A stretch of DNA of 64,000 nucleotides from positions 4,037,001-4,101,000 of the forward strand of contig NW_026622963.1 in the NCBI RefSeq assembly GCF_023065955.2, read 5' to 3'. This stretch comes from Ursus arctos. Its lineage: Eukaryota > Chordata > Mammalia > Carnivora > Ursidae. Below the pieces are notes generated by a model, which saw nothing but the letters and a program-made list of their open reading frames with translations, ran no database searches and had not been told where the DNA came from. The position numbers were made by a program, and so were the translations under genes. Positions 62,949 through 64,000 of the stretch are shown here, one piece after another (positions within the stretch are counted from its first letter, which is position 1; the number at the start of each line of letters is the position of its first letter).

Positions 62949-64000
62949 AAAAATAAACATTTTGTAGAAAAGTAAAATAAATAGCCCCTCATGCTTTCTT
63001 TGGCATGATATTTATAAAAGCATTTTATAAACATATGAGTGGTAAAATCAGCCTTTTAAAGGACATTTAAGCACCTTGTCATTCTATAAGGGAAAGTACA
63101 TAAATATAAACAACTTAATTTTTAAATTATGAAGCTGTATTTAAATTAAAAATATATCCTCTAATAAATTTTATTTTTTCCATGTCTTCTAGGATAGATA
63201 ATATTAGGAAAGGAGCAAGCATGCACTGTTGCAGAATAAAGGCGAGTGAATCTTCTTCTACTGGTTAGCATTGTCACAGACTTCAATCATATGTATCTAT
63301 GTGACTATAAATAGGCGTGTTGCCTTTGCACCGTTAGTTTGGTTTCCATTCGGTCATCATCACTGCCATGTGGCTCCTAACAGAAATGATGGTAGGGTCC
63401 TGCTCTTTCCTGCGCCTGCTAGAGGCGGATGCAGTCTTCCGGTTTGATTCATCCCCCCTGCCTCCTTCCCTATTCAGAATTTATCTATAGATAAATTAAG
63501 AAGAAAATGAAAGTAAGCCTAAGAATCATGACTCCCAGGCACCGTGATCATTCACAATCCCCATCGCTCTTTGATGCCACTGGCCGGGGTAATCTCCACT
63601 AGCCAGGGCTGAGATAAGATACATTGTGGGTCATGTGCAATTTCAGTAGTTCTCCGTATCAGCCCTGTTTCTGTTTCTCAAGAAAGAACATTGTAATTCC
63701 AGGGTCTGAGCTCTCTTGCTTATATTTGAATGCACTCTGTGTTTTCACAATTAATTAATTTTGAATTAGAAAATATTCCAACCAAGAAATACAGTGAATG
63801 ATAAGACAAAGAACAGTAAACTCTCCACCTAGTTTAAGAGATACAACATTAGAGATACGACTAAACTCGAAGACAATTAGGTCTCTTTGATTTAAATAAA
63901 AGGAGCCAAGAGAAACCGCCCCAAACCCCAGTATTATCGATATAAGTCATACATATAGTAATTTATTTTTAACAAATAAATAATTTTCAAAATTCAGTTC
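62949..64000. other. AT-rich, unique-looking DNA at the right edge
   Basis: No repeat, gene or RNA recognised. Motifs include ATAAATAGGCGTG, CACAATTAATTAATTTTGAA and TTTATCTATAGATAAATTAAG (palindromic near 63478-63497). It may contain conserved sequence of the SKOR1-PIAS1 interval. Confidence 0.4.

Noticed and set aside
1..64000. Bacterial-type systems (operons, CRISPR, toxin-antitoxin, prophage)
   Set aside because: Spliced vertebrate genes, Pol III snRNA promoter, SINEs and L1s show a mammalian nuclear genome; no such system is present.

Overview
The window is genomic DNA from an arctoid carnivore, most likely a bear, with a seal as the alternative. The evidence is about two dozen tRNA-derived CAN-SINEs, several of a subfamily I associate with bears and their relatives, together with a carnivore-type L1. 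The genes are the vertebrate block MAP2K5 - SKOR1 - RNU6-1 (human 15q23). Nothing bacterial or viral is present.

Layout. 1-545: last exon, 3'UTR and poly(A) signal of MAP2K5 (+). 0.55-12 kb: intergenic DNA with ancient MIR, L2, MaLR and L1 remnants and only two CAN-SINEs. 12.1-14.5 kb: three AT-rich, homeodomain-site-dense blocks set in GC-rich DNA, probably conserved SKOR1 regulatory elements. 15.3-15.82 kb: CpG island with a candidate noncoding first exon. 17.77-26.07 kb: the complete SKOR1 coding sequence (+). Nine coding exons give 962 aa from the upstream start or 923 aa from the exon 2 start. The 3'UTR ends near 26.77 kb. 31.5-31.83 kb: a complete U6 snRNA gene (-) with TATA box, PSE and octamer/SPH enhancer, which by sequence and position is the RNU6-1 orthologue. 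28.8, 33.2 and 36.5 kb: further AT-rich candidate elements. 35.4-63 kb: gene-poor DNA dense in SINEs and L1s, including a recent L1 nested in an older L1. 63-64 kb: unique-looking AT-rich DNA.

Function. MAP2K5 is the MEK5 kinase of the ERK5 pathway; only its C-terminus is here. SKOR1 (CORL1/LBXCOR1) is a neuronal SKI/SNO-family corepressor that partners LBX1 and SMADs. RNU6-1 makes the spliceosomal U6 RNA. The MAP2K5-SKOR1 interval is a known restless-legs-syndrome association locus, so the noncoding elements around SKOR1 are the most useful targets for follow-up. The most distinctive points are: the upstream SKOR1 start lies in an exon made from a MIR SINE; five consecutive SKOR1 coiled-coil or linker exons are symmetric phase 1-1; and a SINE-free island of about 25 kb surrounds SKOR1 and U6. 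I found no undescribed defence or mobile system.
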